A stretch of DNA of 41,120 nucleotides, from assembly GCA_012034805.1 (NCBI GenBank), contig JAAUOP010000030.1:1-41120 (forward strand), in the 5' to 3' direction. This document shows, in pieces, positions 30,321 through 38,413 of this stretch. Below the pieces are notes generated by a model, which saw only the letters and a program-made list of their open reading frames with translations, made no database searches and was not told the DNA's origin. A program made the position numbers and the translations under genes. The first letter of the stretch is position 1, and each line of letters begins with the position of its first letter. The DNA comes from Synechococcales cyanobacterium CRU_2_2. GTDB lineage: Bacteria; Cyanobacteriota; Cyanobacteriia; PCC-9006; JAAUQQ01.

Positions 30321-30600
30321 ACGGAGCTCAGTAGTCGGGATGTGTAAATTCGGAGTTGGCATCTAGCATATTCACTTGGGCAGCTTGGATGGCCTCGGCT
30401 TTGGTCATGCCCTGGGTGAGACCTCGGTACAGATCCGTCATCAAAACCTGAGTACTGGAGTCGTTCACCTGCCAAAGCGAGGCGATCGTGGCCTTGGCCC
30501 CGGCGCGCTGCATTTGACAACCCAAACCGAGGATTTCTTCCCCCTTGCCCAACTGGCCATAAACATACAGCGACCCAATCCCTTGATTCCATCAACGGTG
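30295..30600 (-). pseudogene. Decayed C-terminal piece of a CHAT-domain (caspase-like) protein
   Basis: The minus strand reads GSLYVYGQLGKGEEILGLG, then CQMQRAGAKATIASLWQVNDSSTQVLM, DLYRGL and EAIQAAQVNMLDANSEFTHPDY, the typical end of a cyanobacterial CHAT protease domain (AKATIASLWQV...HPDYWAPFILIGN). The conserved Trp after HPDY is a TGA stop (30328-30330), and the expected APFILIGNGP follows in the same frame. Upstream the frame closes within about 20 codons, and the catalytic His/Cys part of CHAT is absent. So this is a relict with loss of the 5' part and a nonsense change, not a homopolymer artefact. Its tail overlaps the end of the preceding plus-strand gene. On its 5' side it abuts an unrelated HNH-like relict. 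Confidence 0.75.
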
Positions 30601-30606
30601 AGGTCA

Positions 30607-30761
30607 CAGATCAATGGCGAAGTCACAGACTTATATCATCCAAGAACTGATGCCTGGGATGAACACTTCATATGGGACGAAAATTTTCCATCATGGTGGG
30701 AAAGACAGCTATTGGCCGAGCAACCATTGAGCGTTTGCGTCTAAATCGAGGGCGTTGCTGA
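30607..30761 (+). pseudogene. Decayed C-terminal piece of an HNH-endonuclease-like protein
   Basis: The plus strand reads VTDLYHPRTDAWDEHFIWDENFP. After one frame change near 30690 it continues IMVGKTAIGRATIERLRLNRGRC and stops at 30759-30761. This is the usual tail of small cyanobacterial HNH endonuclease-like proteins, ([LF]xxPRxxxWxxHFxW ... IGLTPxGRATxxxLxLNR). The HNH catalytic part is missing. The break is not a simple run-length indel. It lies head to head with the CHAT relict, and an inverted-repeat element starts within its last codons, suggesting repeated rearrangement at this spot. Confidence 0.65.
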
Positions 30762-30853
30762 ATGATGGGATGAAGCAGCGAATGAGCTTTGGCTCTAGGA
30801 CGGACGAACCGCTGTTCGTCCCTACCGTTTTCATCCTTTGATTCAGCGACGCC
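30751..30853. mobile_element. MITE-like inverted-repeat element enclosing a REP palindrome
   Basis: About 103 bp bounded by imperfect 23-bp inverted ends: ggcgttgctgaatgatggg..., at 30751-30773, and its complement at 30831-30853 (about 19 of 23 matching). The centre holds a perfect palindrome, GGACGAAC-CGCT-GTTCGTCC (30802-30821), the same repeat as at 11447-11466. There is no coding capacity. No clear target-site duplication was seen. It could be a non-autonomous transposon or a remnant of IS ends. Confidence 0.5.
30802..30821. repeat. REP-like palindrome, copy 2
   Basis: GGACGAAC-CGCT-GTTCGTCC with perfect 8-bp arms; the flank ccctac matches the gtaggg flank of copy 1 on the opposite strand. 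Confidence 0.75.
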
Positions 30854-31000
30854 AAATCGAGAAGGTGTTGTTAATTTGCGACAAGCGCCAAAGCCTGGGA
30901 ATAGGCAGCCCGAGCATCACCAGCATGGGGTGCAACGCATCAGGAATTCCGATCGTGAGTTGAGCCATCTTGTCCTCAGTGGCAACCGGGCACGATCGCG

Positions 31001-32520
31001 TTAGGGCTTAGATTTTAAGGCTTGTTTGGCAAGTTGGCGCTGGCGAGCCGCGATCGCCGTTGCCTCCGCCGCCTCCGCCGCCTCCGCGATTTGCTCAGCA
31101 GTTGCTGAGACATCTGCTGTCCAATGTTCTGTTTCTGTGCCATCTTCAGGCAGCCGCTTCGCTGCTTGATAAAGCTTCACGTAGGCCTTCGCCGACTCTG
31201 CCCAGTCTAGATTCGCCGCCATGCATCGCGCTTGCAACGCTCGCCACTGGTCAGGGTAATGAAAACCTTCCCAGGCTCGGATCATGCAGGTGTATAGATC
31301 CAGGGGTTCATAGCGATCGAAGCAGTAACCATTGCCACTTTGGGTGGCCGGGTCGTGATGAAACACGGTATCGACCAAGCCACCCGTCCGACGCACAATC
31401 GGCACGGAGCCGTAGCGCAAGGCCAACATCTGGCTAATGCCGCAGGGTTCAAATCGAGAGGGCATCAAAAAGGCATCGGTACCTGCGTAAATCCGGCGGG
31501 CCAGGGCGTCGTTGTAGAGTAGATAGACCGACATCCGGCCCGGAAAGCGGGTGGCCATTTCCCAGAGCTGGGTTTCGTAGTAGCGATCGCCCGTTCCCAA
31601 AATAACAATTTGGCCATTCGTATAGGACAAAAACTGCCCTAACATTTGAATCGCTAGGTCAATCCCCTTTTGCTCCACGAGGCGAGACACAATCCCCAAG
31701 ACAAAAGCCTGGGAATTGGGACTGAGCCCCACTTCGGTTTGCAAGGCTAACTTGTTTTCCGATCGCACCTCTAGGTTGGTTTGCGTGTACTGACGGGCGA
31801 TCGCCGGGTCCGTCGCCGGGTCATAACTCTCGGTATCAATGCCGTTGAGAATTCCCCGCAACTTACCGCTGATAAAGGACAGCAGTCCCTCAAGCTGTTC
31901 GCCATAGAGCGCGGTTTGAATTTGTTGACTGTAGGTAGGCGACACGGTGCTAACTTGGTCGGCATAGAGCAAGGCCGCTGCCAGGGTGTTGTGGCCTTGC
32001 ATGTACCAGGGGCACCAGGTCATGCGCTCGAGTTTCCAGCGCCAGGGCCCTTGGTAGGCCAGGTTGTGGATTGTGAACACGGTAGCAATGTCCGGCGATT
32101 GATGCATCCACACCGGAATCATACCCGTATGCCAGTCGTGGCAGTGGATGACTTCGGGTTTCCAATAGTTCCAGGCAAATTCTGCGGCACCGTTGGCAAA
32201 AAGGTAAACCGCCAGTCCTCGTCCAAGGTGCCGTAAATCTCTGGCGGATCGAAAGCCGGGTGGCCAAACAGATAAAGCGGTACATCGGAGTTAGGCAACA
32301 GCGTTTCGTAGACGGCAAAGCGATTGAACATCGCCTCGCCCCACCAAACCGGCTCTGTCGGCACCTCAACTTTTTTGCTGATGCCACCGTAGTAGGGCAT
32401 GAAGATGCGGACATCATGGCCCATGGCCCGTAGAACCTTGGGTAAGGCACCGACGACATCACCCATGCCGCCCACTTTGGCGAGGGGGGCAACTTCAGCT
32501 GCAACGAAGAGGATTCGCAT
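31001..32520 (-). CDS. glgA: Glycogen synthase, interrupted by one frameshift
   Basis: Transfers glucose from ADP-glucose to growing glycogen; a GT5-family enzyme with two Rossmann-like domains. Reading starts at ATG 32520 ([27 protein letters not shown], the ADP-glucose-binding KVGGM motif). The frame breaks at an A run (32198-32202, T run on the coding strand). One extra T gives [36 protein letters not shown], a standard GlgA sequence. The second part contains [65 protein letters not shown] and YDPATDP. About 507 aa when joined, close to family length, with a short Ala-rich tail ([16 protein letters not shown]). It lies 71 bp downstream of the MOSC gene on the same strand. A real null would block glycogen storage, but an undercalled base is likelier. 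Confidence 0.88.
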
Positions 32521-32591
32521 GGGGTGATGACCAGAGAAAAAGGTTGGAATGCGGGAAGGCTGGGCCGATCGCAACAGTCCTCAAAAGCCTA

Positions 32592-33422
32592 TCAAAGTTT
32601 GGTTGCCAAGATCTCGACCGCATTGCCAACCTGCAAGTGGCCGAGTCCGCGCTGTACCAGATTTTGACCAAACCAAATTTTGCCTGCTCGTAACCGATAC
32701 TTCGCTAAGGTTGGCATGGGTTCTCGGACTTGAATACCGGTTGCTTGATCAACCCCTGGAACAGAGCAGCGATCGCACCCTTTTATTAGGTCAAATTCCA
32801 CTGGCCCAATCCGAATTCGTGCCCAAGTGTCCTCCGCGAAGGCATCACAGCCGCTCACGACCAAATTGGGCCGAAACCGATTCATCGGCACAGGCTGGGA
32901 GAGTCGGCCATTCAAGTCTGCTAAGGAAGCCTCTGAAGTCAGCAAAAACGGATAGGCATCGGCAAAACTCACCAGCTGGTCGGCCCCCAGCTGGCCGTGG
33001 GCTGTGGGACGCTGGGCGTCATCGGGCATGTAAACCAGTTGGCAGGGAATCTGAAGAAATTCGCTCAGCCAGACCTGAGCCTCAAGGCCACAGTGGAGGG
33101 ATTGGGTGCGATCGCCCCAGATTTCGACCTCCACGGTCTCCACGGCCTGCGTCAGGAAGAGGTTTAGGGGCAGCATTCCGGGGGCTTCTAACGTGAGACG
33201 ATCACAGTCCAAGCGGCCCAAGGTATTGCCCAGGCCCACGCGAATGAGCGCCAGGCGGGGAAATTGACGCTGGGTGATAAATTTGCCCCGCGAATCGGTG
33301 ATGAGGTAGCGGCGATCGCCCTGCAACCCTCGTGCTTCGACCTGGGCCGTTGGCAACTCGATGCCTGCGGCGGATTTAATCGGGTAAATATGAAGGCCGG
33401 ACAAAATCAAAGATGCAGTCAT
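32592..33422 (-). CDS. MOSC domain-containing protein
   Basis: 276 aa with the N-terminal MOSC beta-barrel (LHIYPIKSAAGIELPTAQVEARGLQGDRRYLITDSRGKFITQRQFPRLALI) and a C-terminal MOSC domain (RFRPNLVVSGCDAFAEDTWARIRIGPVEFDLIKGCDRCSVPGVDQATG), including the conserved Cys in KGCDRC. The family is related to molybdenum-cofactor sulfurase and to mARC/YcbX, binding Mo-cofactor and acting in reductive chemistry. YcbX-type members often carry a C-terminal ferredoxin domain, which is absent here. ATG 33422 gives the standard start. It is upstream of glgA, and a link is not apparent. Confidence 0.88.
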   Translation of the reverse strand: MTASLILSGLHIYPIKSAAGIELPTAQVEARGLQGDRRYLITDSRGKFITQRQFPRLALIRVGLGNTLGRLDCDRLTLEAPGMLPLNLFLTQAVETVEVEIWGDRTQSLHCGLEAQVWLSEFLQIPCQLVYMPDDAQRPTAHGQLGADQLVSFADAYPFLLTSEASLADLNGRLSQPVPMNRFRPNLVVSGCDAFAEDTWARIRIGPVEFDLIKGCDRCSVPGVDQATGIQVREPMPTLAKYRLRAGKIWFGQNLVQRGLGHLQVGNAVEILATKL

Positions 33423-33524
33423 TGACGCGTGCGGATTAAACCAAGGGCACGCGTTACAGTATGTCAGATCAAGTGATCGCTCGGGTGGGGCGATTGCCGA
33501 GTCGTCTCATACCCCTATGAAATT

Positions 33525-34534
33525 ATGACCGGGCAAAACAAGACTGGGCAAAACAAGACTGGCCAAAACAATCTTTCCTTCCCCCCCATGGGCTGCGGCA
33601 CCTGGGCCTGGGGCAATCGGCTGCTGTGGGGCTACGACAAACGCATGGATCCAGAGCTACATCGGGTGTTCGATCGCTGTGTCGCCAGTGGCGTGACGCT
33701 GTTTGATACGGGCGATTCCTACGGTACCGGGACACTGAAAGGGCGCAGTGAGTTGCTGTTGGGGGAGTTTGAGCGGGCCTACCAGGGCCCCAATAAAGAG
33801 CGAATTTGTCTGGCGACGAAGCTGGCACCTTATCCCTGGCGGTGGTCGAAGGGGTCGATCGCCGCCGCATTTCAGGCTTCGGCTCAGCGACTGGGGCGAG
33901 TCGATTTGGTGCAACTCCACTGGTCTACGGCCAACTATGCGCCTTGGCAAGAGGGCGCATTGCTGGATGGCTTGGCGGATTTGTATGACCAGGGGCTCGT
34001 GGGCGGGGTGGGGCTCTCGAATTTTGGCACTCGGCAGCTTCGAAAAATTTATCCTCGCTTCCAGCAACGCGGGGTACCGGTGCGATCGCTCCAAGTCCAA
34101 TATTCGCTGCTTTCAACCTACGCGGTGACGGAGTTGGGCGTTAAGGATCTTTGCGATGAGTTGGGTATTCAACTCATTGCCTATAGTCCGCTGTGCTTGG
34201 GTCTTTTGACGGGGCGATATTCGCCGGATGGCCCGAAGCCAACGGGGTTGTTGCGCAAGCGCCTGTTTAAGCAGCTGTTGCCGGGGGCGCGATCACTCCT
34301 CGCCACGCTCCAGGTGATCGGCGAAGCTCACCAAAAAACCATGGCCCAAACAGCACTCAACTGGTGCATGGGCAAAGGCACGATTCCGATTCCAGGTGCA
34401 AAGGATTTGTGTCAAGCAGAACAAACATCGGTGCCTTAGGCTGGCAACTCAGCAAAGGTGAGATTCTGGAGCTAGACAAAGCTTCCGCCAGTCTCGATCG
34501 GAAAATGGTTCAAAATATTTTTCAGACTCGATAA
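33525..34534 (+). CDS. Aldo/keto reductase, frameshifted near the C-terminus
   Basis: A cytosolic NADPH-dependent carbonyl reductase of the AKR superfamily (potassium-channel-beta/YajO-like branch). It starts with a repetitive MTGQNKTGQNKTGQNN encoded by a 15-bp tandem, so the true start may be later. Core motifs: GCGTWAWG, catalytic Asp/Tyr in LFDTGDSYGTG, Lys in LATKLAP, QLHWST (in place of the usual His), GLSNFG, YSPLCLGLLTGRY and IPGAKDL. As sequenced it stops at 34439 with ...AEQTSVP. Adding one A to the run at 34423-34425 gives AEQNIGALGWQLSKGEILELDKASASLDRKMVQNIFQTR, a normal AKR C-terminus, ending at 34534. About 336 aa when joined. Confidence 0.82.
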
Positions 34535-34695
34535 AACAGCACAGCTCAGTTGTCCATGTTGGCAGCGGTCTGGGGAGACCCCACCCCAGAAGACGAGCCC
34601 AGAAAATACCGATGCCACTCAACCATCTACCTTAGAAAATAAGGGGTCAGCACACATCTGTAGTTTGTAAAGTAAAGTTTGTAAAGGAGTGATCC

Positions 34696-34935
34696 ATGGA
34701 GACCATTCGTGCAGTAAACGGGGATCCAGGTGCGGTTTGGGATGAGTTGAGTTGGGTTGAGATGAACAGTTCAGAACAGGGCCAATGGGCTGTTTTGGGT
34801 TGGGATGCAGATAGTTGGGAAGAAGAAACAGATCCACCGAATTCCGACGATCAAGCGTGGGAAGATCTGACCCCTGCAGAACGCACGGCAGCTGAAAAAC
34901 TGGGCTATACCGAACTTCTTTGGAATGAGGAATAA
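34696..34935 (+). CDS. Small acidic protein with two aromatic LG[YW]xxxxW repeats
   Basis: 79 aa, strongly acidic, rich in Trp (8) and Glu. ATG 34696 has a good ribosome site (aaaggagtgatcc). Two related repeats are visible: WDELSWVEMNSS...WAVLGWDADSWEEE (about 15-45) and WEDLTPAERTAAEKLGYTELLWNEE (about 55-79), sharing W[DE][DE]L[ST]...LG[WY]xxxxW[EN]EE. I recall similar W-x-x-L-x-x-x-E-x-x-A-A-x-x-L-G-Y motifs in bacterial and algal proteins without an assigned role. No signal peptide. It stands alone between the aldo/keto reductase and the convergent PPK2 gene. Confidence 0.75.
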   Translation: METIRAVNGDPGAVWDELSWVEMNSSEQGQWAVLGWDADSWEEETDPPNSDDQAWEDLTPAERTAAEKLGYTELLWNEE

Positions 34936-34979
34936 ACAGTCTATTCCTAGACAATGACACGACGCTTATGCATCCTAAT

Positions 34980-35846
34980 CTAGTCCTTTTCGAGTTCTAA
35001 TTGAACTTTTGCTTCAGCCAGTTCGGCCTGCTGCCTAGGACTCAGCGTCGGGTAACTTAAATTCAGTGATTTCAGTTTGTTGACCACAATATCAGCCACA
35101 GCCCAGCGCATAAACCACTTTTTGTCTGCTGGGATCACATGCCAAGGCACATGCTCAGTACTCGTATGGCTGAGAACGTCTTCATAAGCCGCCATGTATT
35201 GGGGCCAGAGTTGTCGCTCTTGCAGATCTCCAGCAGCAAACTTCCAGTTTTTTTCGGGTTGTTCAATGCGCTTCAGGAAACGGCGCTTTTGTTCTTTTTT
35301 AGATACATGCAAAAAGAATTTGAGCACCACAACGCCATTGTGAGTCAAATAGGATTCAAAGTTGTTGATTTCGTCAAAACGCTGATGCCAAATATTCTGG
35401 CTATTTTTAATTGAAGTGGGTAACTGCTGATGCTGCAAATACTCGGGATGCACCCGAACCACCAGCACTTCCTCATAGTAAGAACGGTTGAAAATGCCAA
35501 TGCGTCCCCGCTCCGGCAGTGCTTTCATGTTGCGCCAGAGGTAGGTCTGATCGAGCTCTTCAGCGGAGGGGGATTTAAAGCTATATACCTGGCAGCCCTG
35601 GGGATTGACGCCGGACATGACGTGCTTGATGGTGCTGTCTTTTCCCGCTGCATCCATCGCTTGAAAAATCAACAGGATGGCATAGGTATTTTGGGCGTAG
35701 AGAATGTCCTGATACTGACTGAGGGCCTCAACACCCTTCTGAAGTTCTCCTTGGGCCTGGGTTTTGTCGGTGAACGAACCGGTGAAGTCGGTGGGGTGAT
35801 CGGAGAGTGAAACTTTGCTACCGGGTTTAATCAAAAAGTTGGCCAT
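34980..35846 (-). CDS. ppk2: PPK2-family polyphosphate:nucleotide phosphotransferase
   Basis: Transfers phosphate between polyphosphate and nucleotides (AMP, ADP or GDP, depending on subclass). 288 aa, single-domain. Walker A FQAMDAAGKDSTIKHV (61-76), the lid/Arg region around YLWRNMKALPERGRIGIFNRSYYEEVLVVRVHPE (102-135, containing Walker-B-like GIFNRS and YEEVLVVRVHPE), and WKFAAGDLQERQLWPQYMAAYEDVLSHTSTEHVPWHVIPADKKWFMR near the C-terminus are all diagnostic. ATG 35846 opens MANFLIKPG. The subclass (I to III) is not decided from sequence. It is monocistronic, with its stop facing the small acidic gene. Confidence 0.92.
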   Translation of the reverse strand: MANFLIKPGSKVSLSDHPTDFTGSFTDKTQAQGELQKGVEALSQYQDILYAQNTYAILLIFQAMDAAGKDSTIKHVMSGVNPQGCQVYSFKSPSAEELDQTYLWRNMKALPERGRIGIFNRSYYEEVLVVRVHPEYLQHQQLPTSIKNSQNIWHQRFDEINNFESYLTHNGVVVLKFFLHVSKKEQKRRFLKRIEQPEKNWKFAAGDLQERQLWPQYMAAYEDVLSHTSTEHVPWHVIPADKKWFMRWAVADIVVNKLKSLNLSYPTLSPRQQAELAEAKVQLELEKD

Positions 35847-35966
35847 TGCTGTGTTCAGTGCTTGCTGCTAGGGTGGATTGGCCCTGGGCCTGAAACGGGC
35901 GATCGCACCCACAGCCCTCAAGGCGGCTATCGAGGCAGCTCTCGGGCGGCTCTCGCATTCCTCAGT

Positions 35967-36902
35967 TTACGCCATTAGGATTTCAACCAATTTTTGGGTA
36001 ATCGGAAAACCGGTTTTGTTTTCGAAGTGAATAAACATCGGGCTAGGATTGGCTTCTAAAAAGAAATACTCGCCACTGGGGGTAACGCGCCAGTCGATCG
36101 CCGTCCATTCCAACAACAGAGCCCGTGCGATCGCCCGAGATTGTTGCGCGACCGCCGCCGGTGGCTGTAACGGAATCAGCTGGGCCCCATCGTCTTGCCG
36201 AAAGTCCACGGCGTCGCTGCGAATTTCTGCCGTGTACACCGCATCACCCAACACGTAGCTACGCACATTGGTGCCCGCCACGTATTGTTGAAGTGTCACG
36301 GGTGCAAACCGCAGCGTCTGTCGCAGGCGTTCGGTTTCCAGGTGAGCCGGGGATACCCGCTCGGTATGGGCACCGCCGTAAACAGGCTTAAAGATCAGTT
36401 CCCTTTGACTCGCTGCAAAATCCTGCAGGATTTTGGGATCGTTGCTGATGACGGTGGCGGGAATGGTGACACCGAGGCGGTGCACTTGGGCGAGCTGACG
36501 GGGTTTTTCTTGGTGGAATTGGTAGGCAGTCCAGGAATTCACCCAGCGGATGTCGGGGAACTGGAGCAGCGATCGCGTCAAGCTTAGGCAGTCCCACTCA
36601 GCAATTTGCCGGGATTCTGCGGGCATTGCCGGGGGGGCCACGCCAGAAAAGTTGCGCCAAAACACACTTTTGATCTGATGGAAGGAGATGCGATCGCCAC
36701 TTGCCAAGACCAGCTCAGCTGTCTGTGCCTGGGGAATGAGAGAAAGTCGGCTCTCGGTGGGAAATGCGCAGGTATCCCAATAGTAAACCTTGCACTGAGC
36801 TGCTTCCAGAGCCTGGTAGATGCGGGCGGCATGGGGGTCGGCAGCGTTACCGAGAACGAGAATGGTCGTACGGGATTCCCTGGGGACAATGGCTTGGGTC
36901 AT
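35967..36902 (-). CDS. ATP-grasp ligase, RimK-like
   Basis: 311 aa. An N-terminal Rossmann-like domain (TTILVLGNAADPHAARIYQAL) is followed by an ATP-grasp fold: nucleotide-binding Lys in ELIFKPVYGGAHTERV (about 167-182), hinge VTLQQYVAGTNVRSYVLGDAVY, and the Mg-binding EYFFLEANPSPMFIHFE block near residues 278-294. ATP-grasp enzymes of this plan join a carboxylate to an amine (peptide tailoring, glutamylation, glutathione-like synthesis). The general layout is reminiscent of peptide-modifying ATP-grasp ligases such as the microviridin MvdC/MvdD group, and peptide genes lie 2.5 kb away. However, those peptides show no microviridin core motif, so substrate and link are unproven. ATG 36902 opens MTQAIVPRESRTTILVLG. 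Confidence 0.7.
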   Translation of the reverse strand: MTQAIVPRESRTTILVLGNAADPHAARIYQALEAAQCKVYYWDTCAFPTESRLSLIPQAQTAELVLASGDRISFHQIKSVFWRNFSGVAPPAMPAESRQIAEWDCLSLTRSLLQFPDIRWVNSWTAYQFHQEKPRQLAQVHRLGVTIPATVISNDPKILQDFAASQRELIFKPVYGGAHTERVSPAHLETERLRQTLRFAPVTLQQYVAGTNVRSYVLGDAVYTAEIRSDAVDFRQDDGAQLIPLQPPAAVAQQSRAIARALLLEWTAIDWRVTPSGEYFFLEANPSPMFIHFENKTGFPITQKLVEILMA

Positions 36903-37408
36903 TTTCTTTAATCAAGATCTTTTTTCAGGCTTTTCCTTCGCGCTTGCTCTAGGAGCGCTCATGTAATCGCTGACCTAATCGCTGACCTAATCGCTGACCT
37001 AATCGCTGACCTAATCGCTGACCAGATGTTGCAACACCATCCTATTGATCTCATTTCACTGGAAATAAGCACGAGCCGGAAAAAGTAACGATGATTCAGA
37101 AGGCCGAATTCCAATAAAGAATATTTCGCAAGTATTTTACACAACAAATCAGTATTTTTGCGGTTACTTCACCCACTCATCCAGTCATTTGTCTTAACTT
37201 ATAAGCTAGGTCTTCAGGGCAATAGAACCATTCTTTTTTGCTTTCCCTAGGCGTTTTCTCAAGAGAGATTTCTTAGATCTGCTGAGTCTGGGTGTATCTA
37301 TTTTGTCGATTGTTTGGGTTGCTTTTTCGTCGTTTTGTTGTGAATTGAAACTTGAAAAACGACTTTAAGCATCGATCACAAGAATCCCATACTCAGGAGA
37401 TTTTTACT
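36903..37408. other. Intergenic region with tandem repeat, ATP-grasp / PEP-CTERM genes
   Basis: About 500 bp between divergent genes. A 12-bp tandem repeat occupies 36964-37023. The remainder is AT-rich (especially 37040-37380), consistent with promoters for both genes, and no gene is seen. Confidence 0.5.
36964..37023. repeat. 12-bp tandem repeat, five perfect units
   Basis: taatcgctgacc is repeated exactly five times (36964-36975, 36976-36987, 36988-36999, 37000-37011, 37012-37023), then degenerates into agatgttg. It sits 62 bp upstream of the ATP-grasp start, inside the probable promoter zone. The identical units imply recent expansion. Confidence 0.95.
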
Positions 37409-38296
37409 GTGTCTAATTGCATGACGCGTTCACGCCTCACCATCGCTCGCTTGCCGATGGGCCGCATGTTGCTGGGAGTCTGTCTGCCGATGCTGGCAGG
37501 TACCCTGGCGATCGCTGCGCCCGCAGGGGCGGCAAGCTTTGCCGATTCCAGCACGCGATCGGAGCTGTTTAATTTCGCACTCAATGGCGTGGAAGCAAAG
37601 CCATTTTTTACAGATACCGATACGAATACGGACACAATCGTTCTTGGCGGCGTGTCCGCTGTCGGGGCAATCAGTGATGCCAAGGCCGTCTTTGAGGAAA
37701 ACCCTGGCTTTGCCAGCGGCCTCTCCGAAGCTGCAGTCCAGGGCACAGGGCCGCTCGCTTATCTGGGTCGCGCAACGGCTACAGCAGAGGCGCTTGGTTC
37801 GTTTCATGCCAGTGGTCTGTTCACCTTTGATTTCAGTGCGCTTCTGGATTTGGAATCTCTGGCGGGGGAATCCTCTCGGGAATCGGCATTGGCGTTGGGC
37901 GATATTCGCTGGTCGCTGTTTGCAGAGACGGAACAGGGATCAGAACTGTTGGATTATTTTAGCCTGTCAGGGTTGTTGGCATCTAGGAGTGATCCAGATT
38001 CGTTTGAGGCTGATTTTAGCGATCGCGTCACCCTCTCGCCCTTGGATTGTGGCTTGCCGGGCGGCTCCTGCGTCGAGAGTTTCTTCGCAGCGCCCGGTCA
38101 GTCGGGGAATCGTGAGTTTGCTCGCGCAGTGATCAATGGCCGCTATCAGCGAGAATTTACCCATCCAACAGTACTTCGACTGGTGCAAGCGCAACAAAGC
38201 CTAGCCGGAGTCGAAGCTGTGCCGGAGGCTAGCAATATTTTGGCTCTGGGTGTCTTAGGGCTGGGCCTTGGGGGAATGCGGCGTTTTTCAAGGTAG
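37409..38296 (+). CDS. Secreted PEP-CTERM sorting-domain protein
   Basis: 295 aa from a GTG start at 37409, chosen because aggag lies at 37395-37399 at proper spacing; ATG 37421 is the alternative. It has a Sec-type signal peptide (LLGVCLPMLAGTLAIAAPAGAASFA, cleavage near AGAA-SF). The body is beta-rich, with acidic Asp/Thr stretches (FTDTDTNTDTIVL) and a disulphide-capable pair (LDCGLPGGSCVE). It ends in a PEP-CTERM-like tail: VPEASNILALGVLGLGLGGMRRFSR, i.e. VPE motif, hydrophobic helix, basic cluster. Such proteins are processed by exosortase and often surface-exposed or linked to extracellular polysaccharide; no exosortase gene is in the window. The central domain is unrecognised. Confidence 0.8.
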   Translation: MSNCMTRSRLTIARLPMGRMLLGVCLPMLAGTLAIAAPAGAASFADSSTRSELFNFALNGVEAKPFFTDTDTNTDTIVLGGVSAVGAISDAKAVFEENPGFASGLSEAAVQGTGPLAYLGRATATAEALGSFHASGLFTFDFSALLDLESLAGESSRESALALGDIRWSLFAETEQGSELLDYFSLSGLLASRSDPDSFEADFSDRVTLSPLDCGLPGGSCVESFFAAPGQSGNREFARAVINGRYQREFTHPTVLRLVQAQQSLAGVEAVPEASNILALGVLGLGLGGMRRFSR

Positions 38297-38333
38297 GCCG
38301 CTGCCCCGAACTCAAGTTCGAGACTCATTTTCA

Positions 38334-38353
38334 TAGCCCGCTTTCGCGGGCTA
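38334..38353. terminator. Inverted repeat after the PEP-CTERM gene, possible terminator
   Basis: TAGCCCGC (38334-38341) pairs with GCGGGCTA (38346-38353) across a 4-base loop, 38 bp after the stop. There is no good T tract on the plus strand. It may serve as a transcription barrier between the convergent PEP-CTERM and PPIase-like genes, or be a dispersed repeat. Confidence 0.5.
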
Positions 38354-38413
38354 AAACCTTCTCTAGAGAAAGTCTTCAGGCTTTCTTGTTGCGCTGCGAC
38401 TCCTATCCTGATT

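Noticed and set aside
30860..31000. Short minus-strand frame of about 40 codons (MAQLTIGIPDALHPMLVMLG...) upstream of the MITE-like element
   Set aside because: Too short, with no recognisable family and no clear ribosome site; it may be another gene remnant but cannot be supported.
31781..32236. 151-aa plus-strand frame antisense to glgA
   Set aside because: It spans the glgA frameshift and overlaps conserved synthase motifs; a shadow of the real gene.
36964..37023. CRISPR array
   Set aside because: The 12-bp units are directly adjacent with no spacers, and there are no cas genes in the window.
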